A DNA stretch of 64,000 bases from Chryseobacterium echinoideorum (GTDB lineage: Bacteria > Bacteroidota > Bacteroidia > Flavobacteriales > Weeksellaceae): contig NZ_VKNW01000002.1 of the NCBI RefSeq assembly GCF_007474535.1, positions 302,800-366,799 of the forward strand, read 5' to 3'. Below are positions 51,282-60,724 of the stretch, piece by piece. The position numbers and the translations under genes are program-made. Position 1 is the stretch's first letter, and the number at the start of each line of letters is the position of its first letter. Below the pieces are notes generated by a model. The model searched no databases. It saw only the letters and a list, made by a program, of their open reading frames with translations, and had not been told where the DNA came from.

Positions 51282-51320
51282 TTTATTTTGTCAAAATTTT
51301 ACTTGCCAAGCAAAGTGGTT

Positions 51321-52154
51321 TTATAATATTTCTGTTTCTTCCCACCAAAAGAGGTTTTGGTTCTTCTTCGTAGCAGAAAGGTTTACATCTTCTAAATTAT
51401 TTAGTTTTTTTAATTCCTGTTCAAGTTCCGAATATCCTAAGCTGATTAGACTTTCGTAATGTTTTTTTTTAACATTAATTATTTTTCTGAGATTCTCTAC
51501 AGTTAAACCTTTGTCTATTCCTGCAATATTATCATCGTGCTGCAAATAATAGGTTTGACATTCTGATGTAAATGCCGCTTTTATTCCTGTATCTTTTAAA
51601 AGTTGATAAAAATAAAACCAATCAAATGCAACAGGAGTATTGCTCAATTGGGTTTTATGTGCTAAAATATTTTTTTTCAAACCAACATTTCCTAATCCGA
51701 TAATATTTTTATTGATAATAAATTGATAATCAAACTCAAAATCATTTTGTAATCTTTCAGACCACATCGAAGATGAATGAACTCCATTATTGTCAAGCTT
51801 TTTCAAATCATTGCAGACAATCAGGTTGTTTTTCAATTTATCAATTAAAACATCAAACCTGTTAATACTAAAAAGGTCGTCAATATCCTGAAAAATATAG
51901 CTTTCAATATCATTAAAATTCTTACTAAGATATTGAATAGAATGGTGTCTTATTTCATTGATCGTTCCTTTTACAGGTATAATTTTATATGGAAATTTAA
52001 CTTTTTTAAATAAAATCTCAGGATTTTCAATACCATCATTAAAAATAATTAATATAATATTATCTGTATTTATTTTATTGATGCGATTCGTGAAGCTTTC
52101 AATAAAATCAAGAGCATTAGGATAAATGTAAGTAACGATAGCGTTTTTCATCAA
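51321..52154 (-). CDS. GT-A type glycosyltransferase, putative
   Basis: A 277-residue protein without a clear family. NAIVTYIYPNALDFIESFTNRINKI begins like a GT-A fold, LIIFNDGIENPEILFKKV gives the next strand, and YIFQDIDDLFSINRFDVLIDKL near residues 88-109 carries an Asp-x-Asp-Asp motif where GT-A transferases bind the metal ion. FDWFYFYQLLKDTG near 178-191 may be the acceptor-side block. It is inserted between the acyltransferase and the NeuB-like gene, which suggests transfer of the nonulosonic acid or a neighbour sugar. Two ATGs are next to each other; the first is used. It begins two bases past the upstream gene. Confidence 0.62.
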   Translation of the reverse strand: MMKNAIVTYIYPNALDFIESFTNRINKINTDNIILIIFNDGIENPEILFKKVKFPYKIIPVKGTINEIRHHSIQYLSKNFNDIESYIFQDIDDLFSINRFDVLIDKLKNNLIVCNDLKKLDNNGVHSSSMWSERLQNDFEFDYQFIINKNIIGLGNVGLKKNILAHKTQLSNTPVAFDWFYFYQLLKDTGIKAAFTSECQTYYLQHDDNIAGIDKGLTVENLRKIINVKKKHYESLISLGYSELEQELKKLNNLEDVNLSATKKNQNLFWWEETEIL

Positions 52155-52156
52155 TG

Positions 52157-52801
52157 TTATTCTATTTTTCTTACAGGATTTCCCACATACACCCCTGAAT
52201 TGTCAATATTATTTATTACGACAGTTCCCGAACCGATGACGGTTTGATTCCCAATATTGATATTATTGGCGATATTTGCTCCGCTTCCAATAAAATTTTC
52301 ATCGCCTATTGTGGAGTCTCCGTTAATAATTGTTCCGGTAGAGATATGGTTGTGATTTCCTATTGTTACATCATGTTCCAGAATGGCTCCGGTATTGATG
52401 ATATTGTTTGAGCCTATTTTTACACCGCTGTTGAGGAAAGTCTTGTGCATTACAATAGATCCTTCTCCAATTTTTGCGGTTTCAGAAACGTATGCGGTGG
52501 GTGCAATAATTGTTTCTATTTGCGCTCCAATCGCTGTAAGTTTCCGGAAAATTCTTTTCCTGAGTTCTGCATTTTTGATTTGTCCTACGGTAATAAAAAA
52601 AACATTTCCCTGCTCGTGAAATTTTAAATAATCGTCATCATTACCAATAACTTTTACTCCAAGAATTTTTTTTCCCAGTTCAGAAGGCAGGTCCAATATT
52701 CCTGCTATATGATATTTTCCTGTTGAGTTGATGATCTCAATGCAGGATTTGCAATGTCCGCCACCGCCAATCAGGATTATATTTTTTCTATTAGAAGACA
52801 T
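52157..52801 (-). CDS. NeuD/PglD-like sugar N- or O-acyltransferase
   Basis: A 214-residue protein. Residues 1-85 form the NeuD/PglD N-terminal Rossmann-like half (KNIILIGGGGHCKSCIEII, LDLPSELGKKILGVKVIG); residues 90-214 are a left-handed beta-helix with IGEGSIVMHKTFLNSGVKIGSNNIINTGAILEHDVTIGNHNHISTG, in which the His of the EHD segment is the catalytic base in PglD. It ends YVGNPVRKI. In legionaminic acid synthesis the enzyme LegH acetylates the amino sugar made by LegC, whose gene lies immediately upstream with no gap. Therefore I read it as LegH-like. Confidence 0.83.
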   Translation of the reverse strand: MSSNRKNIILIGGGGHCKSCIEIINSTGKYHIAGILDLPSELGKKILGVKVIGNDDDYLKFHEQGNVFFITVGQIKNAELRKRIFRKLTAIGAQIETIIAPTAYVSETAKIGEGSIVMHKTFLNSGVKIGSNNIINTGAILEHDVTIGNHNHISTGTIINGDSTIGDENFIGSGANIANNINIGNQTVIGSGTVVINNIDNSGVYVGNPVRKIE

Positions 52802-53953
52802 TTATTTTCTTACACTGCTTGGTAAATTTACAATTCTTTCGGCTAAATACCGACTGTTTTTCAGTCCGTCATGTTCACAATTCTTAAACATAGGTAATGA
52901 AGTCATCAGTTCCCAAATCGGGCGTGTCATCACTTTTTGAGCATTAGACTGTTCTAAAAACAGATCTCTTTCATTTTCATCAGGAAAAAGTACGGCATTC
53001 AGCCAGTAATTGGCTTTAGAATTTTCTGTTTCTGCCATAAACTTCACATCAGAATGTTCAAAATACTCCTGATATTGTTTTGCGGTTTTCCTTTTATTTA
53101 AAATAAAATCATCAATCTGCTCCAACTGAGCGCAAGCAAGAGCAGCATTCAGGTTGGGCATCCGGTAATTATAGCCAATCTCATCATGCATAAACTTCCA
53201 CGGATGCGGAATTTTTGCCTGAGTTGTTATATGTTTCGCTTTTTTAGCAATTTCTTCATCATTGGTAATGATGGCACCTCCGCCGCCACAAGTAATGGTT
53301 TTGTTTCCATTGAAACTGAAAACTCCAAGTTTTCCGAAAGTTCCGGTGTGTTTGCCTTTATAATAGCTGCCTAAAGATTCGGCGGCGTCTTCAACAACGG
53401 CGATGTTCCACTGGCTGCAGATATTCTGTATCTCATCAATTCTGCAAGGCAGACCAAATGTATGCATCGGAACGCAGGCAGAGATTTTTTTACCCGTTTT
53501 TTTATTATAAGTAAAACCGTCTGCTTTTCTTTCTGCATTGTTTTCTAAAAACTGAGATAAAGCAGTAGGAGACATTCCCATCGTATCTGCATCTACATCA
53601 ATAAATACAGGTTTTGCCCCGATGTAGCTTATTGCATTTGCGGTGGCAATAAAAGTTAAAGCCTGTGAAAGTATCTCGTCATCAGGTTGAACTCCGCTCA
53701 ATAGTAATGCGATATGCAGTGCATTGGTTCCGTTCACACAGGCGACTGCGTATTTTGCGCCGGTATATTCGCACATTTTCTGTTCAAAAAGATCTACAAA
53801 AGCTCCTACAGAAGACACAAAAGTAGAATCTATGGTTTCGTTAAGGTATTTTTTTTCGTTGCCACCGAAATATGGAGCATGAAGCGGGATGAAATTTTCT
53901 TTTTCATCAAAAACCTCACGGATAAACTGTGTGATTTTTTGATTTCTTTCCAT
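52802..53953 (-). CDS. LegC-like PLP-dependent nucleotide-sugar aminotransferase
   Basis: A 383-residue DegT/DnrJ/EryC1-family aminotransferase. HAPYFGGNEKKYLNETIDSTFVSSVGAFV is the N-terminal family block; FVDLFEQKMCEYTGAKYAVACVNGTNALHIAL, VFIDVDADTMGMSP (PLP-binding Asp region), VVEDAAESLGSYYKGKHTGTFGKLGVFSFNGNKTITCGGGGAI near 195-238 with the Schiff-base Lys in GNKT. The GNKTIT wording (rather than H-K or S-K-N) is typical of LegC, which aminates the 4-keto sugar. It lies between legB-like and neuD-like genes with gaps of 5 and 0 bases. Confidence 0.86.
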   Translation of the reverse strand: MERNQKITQFIREVFDEKENFIPLHAPYFGGNEKKYLNETIDSTFVSSVGAFVDLFEQKMCEYTGAKYAVACVNGTNALHIALLLSGVQPDDEILSQALTFIATANAISYIGAKPVFIDVDADTMGMSPTALSQFLENNAERKADGFTYNKKTGKKISACVPMHTFGLPCRIDEIQNICSQWNIAVVEDAAESLGSYYKGKHTGTFGKLGVFSFNGNKTITCGGGGAIITNDEEIAKKAKHITTQAKIPHPWKFMHDEIGYNYRMPNLNAALACAQLEQIDDFILNKRKTAKQYQEYFEHSDVKFMAETENSKANYWLNAVLFPDENERDLFLEQSNAQKVMTRPIWELMTSLPMFKNCEHDGLKNSRYLAERIVNLPSSVRK

Positions 53954-53958
53954 TGTAA

Positions 53959-55146
53959 TTACATTTTAGAATCCAGATACTTGCCTGTTTCTTTGTGGTT
54001 GAAATTAGGAATCATCCAATTAAATAAATCAACTATTTCCTTCTTTTCCCAGCTTCCCTTGTCTCGCATAGCGATAATTTCAGATTCAAAATGCTGAAGT
54101 TTAACCTCTTCTATGTTTAAGCTGTTTTTTACAATACCCAAGTTGGCAAATCTGCTCATATCAAGTGATTCGTTTTCGGTAAAAAATTCTTCAAAATCTT
54201 TTTCTCCGGTGGTGTCGCTTTCAGTAAATAAACAAGGCCATTTTTTTTGGGAGGAAAGCTCAGCAGCTCTTTCTCTTGCCTCTTCTTCAGATTCGCATAG
54301 ATGAGGTTCATATCCCAATTGTTCAAGATATTTTATGGCAATTTCGGCAAAAGTGATGAGGTGTAGATTTTCACTCAGTTTAGGAAAAAATATATCTCTG
54401 TTTTCACCGAAAATGGCAGACATAAGACATAACTCTCCTGATTCTTTAGGGGTTACAAAATATCTTTTGATATCGTTGGGCGCAACAATAGGCTGCATTT
54501 TTTCAATTCTTTTGTTGAATCCGTGCAAGAGAGAACCGTCTGAAAAGGCAACATTCGCAAATCGGGCAGTAGAAATGGTAATTTCCTGACTTCTTTTCAT
54601 CAGAAACATTTCCATAATTCTTTTAGATGCTCCCATCATGTTTACCGGGTTCGCAGCTTTGTCTGTAGAAACGCAAAAATATTTATGACTTCCTTTTTGT
54701 ATAGACTGATGAATGGTTTTATCGGTGTTGAATACATTCACATCAATCATTCTCATCAAGGTAAAAGGATCTTTTTCGCTTCTTACGTGTTTCAGAGCGG
54801 AAAGATTGAGTATGTAATCATAATTTCCGTCAGCTTTAATAAATGCATTGTAAATATCTGAACCGATGTCTAGAGCAAAGGTTTTGAATTCCCCATCGGT
54901 GTAACCTATGGAACTTCTGAGATCGCGCACCAATTCGACAAGATTGTTTTCGCTGATGTCTACTACGTGTAATTTTTTAGGATTTCTCTTGAAAATTTCC
55001 TTGGTGGTTGCCTGTCCGATAGAACCGGCTCCTCCGATCACCAAAAAACGGGAACCGGAAATAATTTTTTGTAATTCTTTTTCATGTGTACTGATATCCT
55101 CGTTGAAAAGTTCTTCGGTACGTCCTATAAGCTCAAGTGTGTTCAT
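53959..55146 (-). CDS. LegB-like UDP/GDP-N-acetylglucosamine 4,6-dehydratase
   Basis: A 395-residue dehydratase of the PseB/FlaA1/LegB group. LVIGGAGSIGQATTKEIF near residues 32-49 binds NAD; ALKHVRSEKDPFTLMRMIDVNVFNTDKTI near 120-148 is the signature after the second strand (A-L-K-H-V); CVSTDKAANPVNMMGASKRIMEMFL near 157-181 contains S-T-D-K and, in place of the SDR Tyr, a Met (MGASK), as usual for this subgroup. DIKRYFVTPKESGELCLMSA follows. The product is a 4-keto-6-deoxy amino sugar for LegC. The C-terminal 80 residues are acidic and unrelated to the catalytic core. Confidence 0.86.
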   Translation of the reverse strand: MNTLELIGRTEELFNEDISTHEKELQKIISGSRFLVIGGAGSIGQATTKEIFKRNPKKLHVVDISENNLVELVRDLRSSIGYTDGEFKTFALDIGSDIYNAFIKADGNYDYILNLSALKHVRSEKDPFTLMRMIDVNVFNTDKTIHQSIQKGSHKYFCVSTDKAANPVNMMGASKRIMEMFLMKRSQEITISTARFANVAFSDGSLLHGFNKRIEKMQPIVAPNDIKRYFVTPKESGELCLMSAIFGENRDIFFPKLSENLHLITFAEIAIKYLEQLGYEPHLCESEEEARERAAELSSQKKWPCLFTESDTTGEKDFEEFFTENESLDMSRFANLGIVKNSLNIEEVKLQHFESEIIAMRDKGSWEKKEIVDLFNWMIPNFNHKETGKYLDSKM

Positions 55147-55232
55147 ATTTTGAGTTTAATAATAATTGATTGTAACCCAATCTTCATCAGGTTATTTCAA
55201 AACCCAACAGAGGGAAAAGATAGGTTTTGTAA

Positions 55233-56093
<861 letters not shown>

Positions 56094-56104
56094 TTTTTTG
56101 TGTA

Positions 56105-57184
56105 TTAGCTATATTGCTTTTCGTAATATTTTTTATAATCCCCGCTCGTTACATTTTCCAGCCACTCCTTATTTTCCAAAAACCAGTTTATTGTCTTTGC
56201 TAAACCCTCTTCAAATGTTACAGAAGGTTTCCATCCCAAATCTTTGTTTAGTTTCGTGGCATCTATAGCGTAACGTTTATCGTGTCCCGGTCTGTCTTTC
56301 ACGAAGGTAATCAGTTTTTCGCTGTAACCTTCAGGGTTTCCGAGCTTGGCATCCATTTGTTTGATGAGCTCTTTGATAAGATCAATATTTTGCCATTCGT
56401 TCCATCCACCGATATTATAGGTTTCACCTGTTTTGGCTTCATGAAAAATCCTGAAAATAGCTTTGGCGTGATCTACTACAAAAAGCCAGTCTCTGGTGTA
56501 TTTTCCGTCTCCGTAAATAGGAAGAGGTTTTTCATTAATAATATTAAAAATACAAAGAGGAATCAGTTTTTCGGGAAAATGGTTAGGACCATAATTGTTG
56601 GAACAGTTGGATACAATAAACGGCATTCCGTAAGTATTTCCATAGGCTCTTACCAAATGGTCAGAAGCTGCTTTGCTGGCTGAATATGGTGATTTCGGAT
56701 CGTAAGAGGTTTCTTCTGTGAAAAACCCGGTCTCTCCTAATGCGCCGTAAACTTCATCGGTGGAAACATGATAGAACAGGTTGGCTCTCTTTTCGTCCGG
56801 AAAATTACCGTGTTGATGATCCGGGTTTAATGTCCAGAATTCTTTTGCTAAATTCAAAAGATTAGCTGTTCCGTTAACATTGGTATTAATAAACGCATTC
56901 GGATCTGTGATGCTTCTGTCTACATGACTTTCTGCAGCTAAATGAATGACAGCGTCCGGATGATATTTTTCAAAAACTGCTCTTAATTCTTCAGGTTTTG
57001 TGATGTCGGCTTTTTCAAAAACATAATTAGGCTCGTTTTCAATATCTTTTAAATTCTCAAGGTTACCTGCATACGTCAATGCGTCAAGATTGATAATTTT
57101 AGTTTCAGGTAAATTTTTAACAAATTCTCTTACTACATGTGAACCTATAAATCCTGCTCCTCCGGTTATGATGATGTTTTTCAT
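56105..57184 (-). CDS. rmlB: dTDP-glucose 4,6-dehydratase
   Basis: Converts dTDP-glucose into dTDP-4-keto-6-deoxyglucose with bound NAD. The 359 residues have [17 protein letters not shown] (NAD site), [12 protein letters not shown] near 81-92, [11 protein letters not shown] near 139-149 with Asp143 and Glu144, and [13 protein letters not shown] near 165-177 with Tyr167 and Lys171. [10 protein letters not shown] near 227-236 is also conserved. It sits between ugd and rmlA on the same strand. A 141-base gap to ugd could hold a promoter or processing site, but I see no perfect -7 box there. Confidence 0.95.
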   Translation of the reverse strand: MKNIIITGGAGFIGSHVVREFVKNLPETKIINLDALTYAGNLENLKDIENEPNYVFEKADITKPEELRAVFEKYHPDAVIHLAAESHVDRSITDPNAFINTNVNGTANLLNLAKEFWTLNPDHQHGNFPDEKRANLFYHVSTDEVYGALGETGFFTEETSYDPKSPYSASKAASDHLVRAYGNTYGMPFIVSNCSNNYGPNHFPEKLIPLCIFNIINEKPLPIYGDGKYTRDWLFVVDHAKAIFRIFHEAKTGETYNIGGWNEWQNIDLIKELIKQMDAKLGNPEGYSEKLITFVKDRPGHDKRYAIDATKLNKDLGWKPSVTFEEGLAKTINWFLENKEWLENVTSGDYKKYYEKQYS

Positions 57185-57325
57185 TAGGACTATGCTTTTT
57201 CTGTTTATCCCAGTTTCCTGTGACTATTTTTTAAACCACTTAATGGTTTTTACTTATTTTTTTGTGTCCATAGGTTCTCTATGGCTATTAAGTTGAATAT
57301 TTGAGGATTCTAAATCCTTTCTTAT

Positions 57326-58636
57326 TTATTTGATTGTTTTCCGTCCTATACTTTTATAAAAGAACCCATTTTGCTCGGGAATTTCAAGAGGAAACATATT
57401 TCTTCCGTCAAAAATAGCTTTGTTTTTCATTTTTTTAGCCATTAATTCAAAATTCGGGTTTTTAAATTCCGGCCATTCCGTAGCAATAAATAAGGCATCT
57501 GCATCTTCTAATGCATCATACATTGTATTTGCATAAGATATTTTGTCCCCCAATACTTTTTTCACATTATCTTCGGCGATAAGATCGTACGCAATAACTT
57601 TAGCGCCTTTTTCCAAAAGAATGGCAATATTATCTAAAGACGATGCTTCTCTGATGTCATCCGTATTGGCTTTAAAAGCTAACCCCCACATTGCAATTTT
57701 CTTTCCTGTAATATTTCCTTCAAAATATTTTTCAATTTCAGAAGCAAGAATGACTTTTTGTGCGATATTTACTTTTTCGGTTGCCTGTAAAATCTGAAAA
57801 TCAAAATTATCATCTTTTCCGGATTTTATCAATGCCTTCACATCTTTTGGAAAGCAGCTTCCGCCGTACCCTATTCCCGGGAAAAGAAAACGATGTCCTA
57901 TTCTGTCATCACTTCCCATTCCTAGTCTTACTTTATCTACATCTGCGCCTACTTTTTCGCAATAGTTGGCGATTTCATTCATGAACGTAATTTTTACGGC
58001 TAAAAAAGAATTCGAAGCATATTTTGTGAGCTCCGAAGATTTCTCATCCATAAAAATAATGGGAACACCGGTATTGGTAAATGGCTGATAAATCTTAGCC
58101 ATAATATCTTTTGCGGTTTCTGAACTGGATCCTACCACCACTCTCGCAGGATTCATAGAATCTTCCACAGCAAAACCCTCTCTTAGAAATTCTGGATTAG
58201 AAACTACATCAAACGGGATTTTTGTTTTGGATGCGATTACATCCCTTACTTTGTCTGCAGTGCCTACAGGAACAGTACTCTTATTAACGATGACTTTGTA
58301 TTCTGTCATCATTTCACCAATATCATTGGCAACTTTCAAAACATAAGAGAGATCGGCAGAGCCATCTTCTCCTGGAGGAGTTGGTAAAGCCAGGTAAATA
58401 ACTTCACTTTTATCTAAAGCTTCTCTTAAATTGGTGGTGAAAAATAATCTTTCGGACTGTATGTTTCTCAGAAACATTTCTTCAAGATTCGGCTCATAGA
58501 TGGGAACTACGCCGTTTTTCATACCTTCTACTTTTTTTTCATCTATATCAACACAGTATACAGAATTTCCAAGTTCTGCAAGGGTGGTTCCGGTAACCAA
58601 GCCTACATAGCCTGTTCCTACTATTGTTATATTCAA
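57326..58636 (-). CDS. ugd: UDP-glucose 6-dehydrogenase
   Basis: Oxidises UDP-glucose twice to UDP-glucuronate using NAD. The 436 residues start NITIVGTGYVGLVTG (NAD site), then STVPVGTADKVRDV near 120-133, NPEFLREGFAVED near 147-159, and the catalytic Cys261 in GYGGSCFPKDVKAL. WGLAFKANTDDIREA near 315-330 is the conserved block of the third domain. It is the first minus-strand gene of the polysaccharide locus and the only uronic-acid enzyme seen, so it likely feeds the glycan with GlcA or a derivative (possibly amidated by the AsnB-like protein). Confidence 0.94.
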   Translation of the reverse strand: MNITIVGTGYVGLVTGTTLAELGNSVYCVDIDEKKVEGMKNGVVPIYEPNLEEMFLRNIQSERLFFTTNLREALDKSEVIYLALPTPPGEDGSADLSYVLKVANDIGEMMTEYKVIVNKSTVPVGTADKVRDVIASKTKIPFDVVSNPEFLREGFAVEDSMNPARVVVGSSSETAKDIMAKIYQPFTNTGVPIIFMDEKSSELTKYASNSFLAVKITFMNEIANYCEKVGADVDKVRLGMGSDDRIGHRFLFPGIGYGGSCFPKDVKALIKSGKDDNFDFQILQATEKVNIAQKVILASEIEKYFEGNITGKKIAMWGLAFKANTDDIREASSLDNIAILLEKGAKVIAYDLIAEDNVKKVLGDKISYANTMYDALEDADALFIATEWPEFKNPNFELMAKKMKNKAIFDGRNMFPLEIPEQNGFFYKSIGRKTIK

Positions 58637-58661
58637 AATATATGTTTTTAAAAATTTTTGA

Positions 58662-58669
58662 CAAAAATA
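58662..58669 (-). promoter_or_regulatory. -7 box ahead of ugd, likely main promoter of the polysaccharide operon
   Basis: The minus strand reads TATTTTTG, 25 bases before the ugd ATG. A TTTG on the minus strand at 58693-58696, 23 bases further upstream, may be the -33 element. Confidence 0.5.
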
Positions 58670-58813
58670 CTAAAAATACTTTCAATATAATTCAAATGTG
58701 CCTTAACTTACAGAAAGTCATTAGTGAAAGAGCTTAGATAATAAATAAACATGATTGATGAGAAATTTTCAATTTCAGAAACTTATAAGTTATTTTATTG
58801 ATTATGAATAAGG

Positions 58814-58845
58814 TTTGTGTTTTTTAGAAAAAAGTCTTATCTTTG
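58814..58845 (+). promoter_or_regulatory. Promoter of rimP-nusA-infB
   Basis: TTTG at 58814-58817 and TATCTTTG at 58838-58845 with a 20-base spacer, the best full match in the window to the Bacteroidetes TTTG-N19/20-TAnnTTTG promoter. Transcription should start around 58850, about 75 bases ahead of rimP. Confidence 0.7.
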
Positions 58846-58864
58846 CAGGAGATTTACGGAAAAA

Positions 58865-58906
58865 ATGGAAAGGCTTCTAAGAGAAAGCCTTTTTTCGTAC
58901 TGGTAA
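58865..58906 (+). CDS. Possible 13-codon leader peptide ahead of rimP
   Basis: ATG at 58865 opens MERLLRESLFSYW and a TAA ends it. It lies between the promoter and rimP and overlaps the hairpin at 58869-58895, so ribosomes on it would melt the hairpin. It ends with Phe-Ser-Tyr-Trp. It may be chance in a short leader; nothing else supports its expression. Confidence 0.25.
   Translation: MERLLRESLFSYW
58869..58895 (+). terminator. Terminator-like hairpin (possible attenuator) in the rimP leader
   Basis: An 8-bp stem (AAAGGCTT with AAGCCTTT), eight-base loop and a T run, located about 20 bases after the predicted transcription start and 30 bases before rimP. It has the form of an intrinsic terminator but stands inside the leader of an operon that encodes NusA, so it could act as an attenuator. 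Confidence 0.6.
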
Positions 58907-58924
58907 ATCAGGTATTTATAGAAT

Positions 58925-59392
58925 ATGGAGTTTAGAAAAAATATTGAAACATTATTAAATGATTTTCTGGAAACAAGAAAAGATTTGTTTCTTATTGATT
59001 TGAAGTTTTCTGCTGCGGATGATATTACGGTAATCTTAGATGGTGACAACGGTGTATCTGTTCAGGATTGTCTTGATGCAAGCCGGGCAATAGAATTTAA
59101 TATGGATCGTGAGGAGCATGATTTCAGTCTTCAGGTAATGTCGGCAGGACTAAGTGAGCCGCTTTCCATTCCTAGGCAGTATAAGAAAAACATTGGTCGC
59201 GAAATTGAAGTTCTTTTGAATGATTCATCCAAAATTGAAGGTGAACTTGCTCTCGTGGATGAAGAAAAAATCACTTTAATACTTCGGTATAGAAAACCGA
59301 AAGATATCGGTAAAGGTAAAGTTGATGTTGAGGAGGAGAAGGAAATTCCTTACACGGAAATTAAAAAAGCGTTGGTAGTAATTAAATTTTAA
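58925..59392 (+). CDS. rimP: Ribosome maturation factor RimP
   Basis: Needed for maturation of the 30S ribosomal subunit. The 155 residues show the RimP order: N-terminal alpha/beta domain with LFLIDLKFSAADDITVILDGDNGVSVQDCLDASRAIEFNMDREEHDFSLQVMSAGLSEPL, in which VSVQDC and SxGLxxPL are the family blocks, then an Sm-like C-terminal barrel (EIEVLLNDSSKIEGELALVDEEKITLIL). It is the first gene of the conserved rimP-nusA-infB cluster; 18 bases separate it from nusA. Confidence 0.92.
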   Translation: MEFRKNIETLLNDFLETRKDLFLIDLKFSAADDITVILDGDNGVSVQDCLDASRAIEFNMDREEHDFSLQVMSAGLSEPLSIPRQYKKNIGREIEVLLNDSSKIEGELALVDEEKITLILRYRKPKDIGKGKVDVEEEKEIPYTEIKKALVVIKF

Positions 59393-59410
59393 TAAAAAGA
59401 AAAAAGATAA

Positions 59411-60646
59411 ATGGATAATATAGCGTTGATTGAATCCTTTGGTGATTTTAAAGACGAGAAAGGGATCAGTAAGATTGATTTGATGGCGATTATTGAAGAT
59501 TCCCTCAAAACATTGCTTAGAAAAAGATATGATTCTGACGATCATTTTGATGTGATTGTAAACCCGGATAAAGGAGATTTTCAGATATTTTTAAATAAAA
59601 CAATCGTTGAAGATGATATGTCTGAAGACGATGATCTTGAAATTGAAATTTCTGCAGCAAAAAAAATAGATCCTACTTTTGAAGTAGGAGAAGATTTTAC
59701 CATGGAAATTCCGGTGGCCCAGTTAGGAAGAAGAAATATTTTGACGCTGAAACAGATTTTAGCAACAAAATTGCAGGAGCATAATAACGCCATGCTTTAC
59801 GAACAGTTCAGAGACAGAATTGGTGAGATTGTTATCGGAGAGATTCATCACATTCGTCATAAGCACGTAATTTTGCTTGATGATGAGGGGAACGAGTTTA
59901 TTTTGCCGAAAGAAAATCAGATTCCTTCAGATTTTTTTAAAAAAGGTGAAAATATCAGAGCAATCGTAGAAAGTGTTGATTTTAAAGGTTCTAAGCCGCA
60001 AATCATTATCTCAAGAACTGCTCCTAAATTCCTTGAAAAATTATTGGAATTGGAGATTCCTGAAATTCAGGATGGAACAATTATCCTTAAAAAAGCGGTA
60101 AGAATTCCTGGTGAAAAAGCAAAAATTGCTGTGGATGCGTATGACGACAGAATAGATCCTGTAGGAGCTTGTGTCGGAGTAAAAGGTTCCAGAATCCATG
60201 GTGTGGTAAGAGAATTAAGAAACGAAAATATAGATGTGATTCAGTGGTCTAAAAACCCTGAAATTATGGTAAAACGAGCTTTAGGAAATGTTACCATCAA
60301 TAAAATTGACATCAACGAGGAGGCAAACTATGCATTGGTGTATACTCCGGTTGAAGAGATTTCTAAAGTTATCGGTAAACAGGGACAAAACATCAGACTG
60401 GCTTCATGGCTGTCTGGATACGAAATTGACGTATACAGAGAAGCTAGCGAAGATGATGACGTAGACTTGAAAGAGTTTAATGATGATATCGAACAGTGGA
60501 TTTTGGATGAATTTAATAAAGTAGGTCTTACTACAGCAAAATCCGTGTTGGATAAGGATACAGAAAGTCTTTTGAATATGGTAGATCTTGAAGAAGAAAC
60601 CATTGAAGATGTAAAACGTATTTTAAGAGAGGAATTTGAAGATTAA
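59411..60646 (+). CDS. nusA: Transcription termination/antitermination factor NusA
   Basis: Binds RNA polymerase and controls pausing, termination and antitermination. The 411 residues have the N-terminal RNAP-binding domain (about 1-125; EDSLKTLLRKRYDSDDHFDVIVNPDKGDF, PVAQLGRRNILTLKQIL), an S1 domain (about 130-200), then two KH domains with GACVGVKGSRIHGVVRELRNENIDVIQW near 255-282 and EISKVIGKQGQNIRLASWLSGYEIDVY near 317-343. It lacks the two C-terminal acidic repeats of E. coli NusA (495 residues), as is usual in Bacteroidetes. It is cotranscribed with rimP and probably infB, 78 bases downstream. Confidence 0.95.
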   Translation: MDNIALIESFGDFKDEKGISKIDLMAIIEDSLKTLLRKRYDSDDHFDVIVNPDKGDFQIFLNKTIVEDDMSEDDDLEIEISAAKKIDPTFEVGEDFTMEIPVAQLGRRNILTLKQILATKLQEHNNAMLYEQFRDRIGEIVIGEIHHIRHKHVILLDDEGNEFILPKENQIPSDFFKKGENIRAIVESVDFKGSKPQIIISRTAPKFLEKLLELEIPEIQDGTIILKKAVRIPGEKAKIAVDAYDDRIDPVGACVGVKGSRIHGVVRELRNENIDVIQWSKNPEIMVKRALGNVTINKIDINEEANYALVYTPVEEISKVIGKQGQNIRLASWLSGYEIDVYREASEDDDVDLKEFNDDIEQWILDEFNKVGLTTAKSVLDKDTESLLNMVDLEEETIEDVKRILREEFED

Positions 60647-60724
60647 TATTTAGAAATAAATTTTAATAAAAGTAAAAAAGGATACTTTAATTTTTAAGAA
60701 TTAAAAAAACAGTAAATAATATAG

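Noticed and set aside
57268..57284. Hairpin CCATAG/CTATGG between rmlB and ugd as terminator
   Set aside because: No T run follows on either strand, and the two genes seem to belong to one operon.
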